Part shown: positions 6,411 through 7,989 of the stretch, piece after piece | Position numbering within the stretch: position 1 is the stretch's first letter | Layout: each line of letters starts with the position of its first letter | Source of the DNA: Azoarcus sp. | GTDB lineage: Bacteria > Pseudomonadota > Gammaproteobacteria > Burkholderiales > Rhodocyclaceae | Length of the DNA: 7,989 bases | Assembly: GCA_031285365.1 (NCBI GenBank) | Contig: JAITWP010000303.1 | Location: 1 to 7,989, forward strand | Direction: 5' to 3' | Program-made: the position numbers and the translations under genes | Notes under the pieces: model-generated | Told to the model about the DNA's origin: nothing | Seen by the model: only the letters and a program-made list of their open reading frames with translations | The model's database searches: none

Positions 6411-7063
6411 TCTTCGCTCAATAGCATCTGCTTCAGTTCAATCGGCGTAGCCGCCTTGCGCCAGCGCGCCGCCAAACCTTCACCATCCGGAATGCCATAG
6501 CCCCAGGTCGCGGCGATGAAGGAAAGATTGTTGACTTCGGCGGCTTCACCGTCTTCGATGCGATCGCCCACGTACACCGCCCTGCGTGTATCGATTCCCT
6601 GGTCGACAAGCATGCGGCCGAGCATCGCTGCCTTGTTGGGCAACGGTGGAGTAAAGAGGTCAAGCGCGTACACCGCATCAAAAATATCTACCCATCCGAT
6701 GTGCTCAATGATCAGCCGTGTCGGGTGAATGCGCTTGTTGGTAGCAACTGACAGTCTCATGCCCGTCGCACGCAGTGCCCGGAGCATGTCGCCGATGCCA
6801 GGATAAGCCAGAGTTTCCAGCAAACCGCCCGAGTCGTAGCATTGCCTGAAAGCGTCGGCGAGCCGGGTGATGAGCGCGGAATCCTCGCACCCCGCGAGCA
6901 GCCGCAGGGTCTCTCCAAGGGGAGGGCCCACGATGTTCGCCTCGATGCTGCAAACCGGCGTCAGCCCGCACGCGGCAAACGCAGCACGATAACTGGCAAG
7001 GATGGCCTCGGCGGAGTCGATCAGCGTTCCGTCGAGATCGAAAACGACATGGGAAGGGGGCAT
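6407..7063 (-). CDS. HAD-superfamily phosphatase, Gph/phosphoglycolate phosphatase-like
   Basis: This is a 218-residue HAD hydrolase of the subfamily with a small helical cap, close to phosphoglycolate phosphatase (Gph). The four motifs are intact. Motif I is VVFDLDGTLIDS, with nucleophile Asp9 and acid/base Asp11. Motif II is SVATNK (Thr108). Motif III is Lys144 in LPNKAAML. Motif IV is YVGDRIED, with Asp167 and Asp171 for Mg2+. The ending TWGYG is common in Gph relatives. The substrate could be 2-phosphoglycolate (from repair of oxidised DNA ends or from photorespiratory-type metabolism), a nucleotide, or another small phosphoester; sequence does not decide. The ATG at 7061-7063 sits just before motif I, the natural place, though no Shine-Dalgarno is evident. 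Its stop overlaps the next ATG by 4 bases. Somewhat shorter than E. coli Gph (252), but complete. Confidence 0.88.
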   Translation of the reverse strand: MPPSHVVFDLDGTLIDSAEAILASYRAAFAACGLTPVCSIEANIVGPPLGETLRLLAGCEDSALITRLADAFRQCYDSGGLLETLAYPGIGDMLRALRATGMRLSVATNKRIHPTRLIIEHIGWVDIFDAVYALDLFTPPLPNKAAMLGRMLVDQGIDTRRAVYVGDRIEDGEAAEVNNLSFIAATWGYGIPDGEGLAARWRKAATPIELKQMLLSEE

Positions 7064-7143
7064 GGATCAGAAAACCAGGGGGCTAAAAACCCGTGCATTA
7101 TCGCGGAAGCGTCGGGCTGTGGGTGTCCCGAAGGTCAAACATC
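7064..7143 (-). other. 80-base gap between thiL and the HAD phosphatase gene
   Basis: No convincing terminator, promoter or Shine-Dalgarno is visible. A short CGGG/CCCG pairing and a GGG/CCC pairing around a short T-rich loop are too small to call. Read-through from thiL is therefore plausible but not shown. Confidence 0.35.
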
Positions 7144-7989
7144 TCAGTCGTGCGGCGCGAAATGGTCGTAGCCGCGCACATCGAGCGGACGTGGGGGAGT
7201 TTGTGGCCCATCGGCCAGCAGAATCGATCCGGCCTCTTCGGTGAGTCGTCCGATGCGGGTAAACGGCAGATCGAGCTTTCGGGCAAGCGCGGCAAGGGTA
7301 TCGCGCACCTGTGGTGATGCGCAGAAAAGCAGTTCGTAATCGTCCCCCCCCGCGAGCAGGGCGTGGCGAGCCTGCGCCTCGTTCGCGCCCGTCGCGATGA
7401 GTGGCGCAAGCGGCAGCGCGGTTGTGTCGAGCATCGCCCCGAGCTTCGAGCATTCGCACAGATGCGCAAGATCTCCGGCCAGCCCGTCCGAGACGTCGAT
7501 CATCGCGTGCGCAATTCCGCGCAGGGCCTCTCCCGCCTCGACGCGCGGCGTCGGTCGATGCAGGGCTTTAATCGCGGTATCGTCACACTGGATGCGCCCT
7601 TGCAGACACATCAACCCAAGCGCCGCCAGCCCCGGCCAGCCGGAAATCCAGAGATCGTCCCCCGCCTGCCCGCCTGCTCGGGTGATTGCCTGCCCCATCG
7701 GGACTTCACCGAACAGAGTCACGGTCATGGCGAGCGGCCCGCGCGTGGTATCGCCGCCGACAAGATCCACGCCATAACGCTTGGCGCAGTCGAAAAAACC
7801 ATCGGCGAAGGCCGTGATCCAGCCTTCATCGACGGCAGGCAGGGTCAGGGCCAGCGTCGCCCATCGCGGCACGGCTCCCATTGCCGCCAGATCGGAGAGA
7901 TTGACCGCCAGCGTTTTCCAGCCCAGGTCGTGCGGCGAGGTATCGTGGAAAAAGTGCGTGCCTGCCGTGAGGGTATCGGTCGTCACCGC
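7144..7989 (-). CDS. thiL: Thiamine-monophosphate kinase (N-terminus outside window)
   Basis: ThiL phosphorylates thiamine monophosphate with ATP to give thiamine diphosphate, the active cofactor; it is cytoplasmic. The frame is open to the window edge and gives 281 residues. E. coli ThiL has 325, so about 40 residues, including the first GDDAA metal motif, are cut off. Visible AIR-synthase-fold motifs are TTDTLTAGTHF, VNLSDLAAMGAVP, LVGGDTTRGP, HRPTPRVEAG, MIDVSDGLAGDL and the strongly conserved LLAGGDDYELLF (near 7350), then FTRIGRL. A GTG at 7984-7986 is not the true start, because it falls inside a conserved segment. In the segment usually reading like GTLGDAALGL, this protein has GWPGLAALGL, a divergent version. 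A G8 run on the coding strand (7344-7351) encodes the GGD of the conserved motif. Placement ahead of a HAD gene rather than pgpA, its more usual neighbour, is a small oddity. Confidence 0.95.
   Translation of the reverse strand, partial: AVTTDTLTAGTHFFHDTSPHDLGWKTLAVNLSDLAAMGAVPRWATLALTLPAVDEGWITAFADGFFDCAKRYGVDLVGGDTTRGPLAMTVTLFGEVPMGQAITRAGGQAGDDLWISGWPGLAALGLMCLQGRIQCDDTAIKALHRPTPRVEAGEALRGIAHAMIDVSDGLAGDLAHLCECSKLGAMLDTTALPLAPLIATGANEAQARHALLAGGDDYELLFCASPQVRDTLAALARKLDLPFTRIGRLTEEAGSILLADGPQTPPRPLDVRGYDHFAPHD
7344..7351 (-). repeat. G8 homopolymer run inside thiL
   Basis: Eight consecutive C on the + strand (G on the coding strand) cover the last base of GCG, two GGG codons and the first base of GAC in the LAGGDDYEL motif. 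A one-base slip would abolish ThiL. Confidence 0.9.

Noticed and set aside
7064..7143. Possible terminator or riboswitch between thiL and the HAD gene
   Set aside because: Pairings are only 3-4 bp, and no TPP-riboswitch signature is visible; such an element would also be expected ahead of thiamine genes rather than after thiL.
1..7989. Search for mobile elements, CRISPR repeats, tRNAs and defence genes
   Set aside because: All coding space is taken by housekeeping families, with no direct-repeat arrays, transposase-like frames or tRNA cloverleaf seen by eye.

Overview
This looks like an ordinary, densely packed stretch of a bacterial chromosome, moderately GC-rich by eye. The best guess is a betaproteobacterium or a close relative. 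That rests on the protein sequences (PpsA, Aat/Bpt pair, RecJ next to an RpfE-family protein, ThiL) and is inference, because no rRNA or other decisive marker is present. Seven protein genes fill almost all of the window, two of them cut by its edges. I see no tRNA, rRNA, CRISPR array, insertion sequence, phage gene or attachment site.

Layout. The + strand holds only the 3' part of ppsA (phosphoenolpyruvate synthase), ending at 1028. Everything else is on the - strand. Reading in the direction of transcription from the right edge, the first group is thiL (thiamine-monophosphate kinase, 5' end missing), a HAD-family phosphatase resembling Gph, an RpfE-family (COG4255-like) protein, and recJ. 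The last three are joined by two ATGA stop/start overlaps, so they are almost certainly co-transcribed and translationally coupled. About 120 AT-rich bases follow, with a good sigma70-type promoter. The second group then begins: a secreted NlpC/P60 peptidase, aat, and bpt. The end of bpt runs 32 bases into the end of ppsA on the other strand.

Function. Aat and Bpt are the two leucyl-type aminoacyl-tRNA-protein transferases of the bacterial N-degron pathway. Together they tag basic (Arg/Lys) and acidic (Asp/Glu) N-termini for ClpS/ClpAP. RecJ is a 5'-3' single-strand DNA exonuclease for repair and recombination. ThiL makes thiamine diphosphate. The HAD enzyme is a small-molecule phosphatase of unproven substrate. 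PpsA makes PEP from pyruvate for gluconeogenesis. The NlpC/P60 protein is a predicted envelope cell-wall hydrolase.

No new multi-gene system is evident. The points most worth a second look are the RpfE-family protein tied to recJ (unknown function, with a motif like that of archaeal phosphoglycerate mutase), a perfect 10-bp stem-loop inside bpt just past the end of ppsA, the tail-to-tail overlap of ppsA and bpt, and a G8 run in a conserved motif of thiL.
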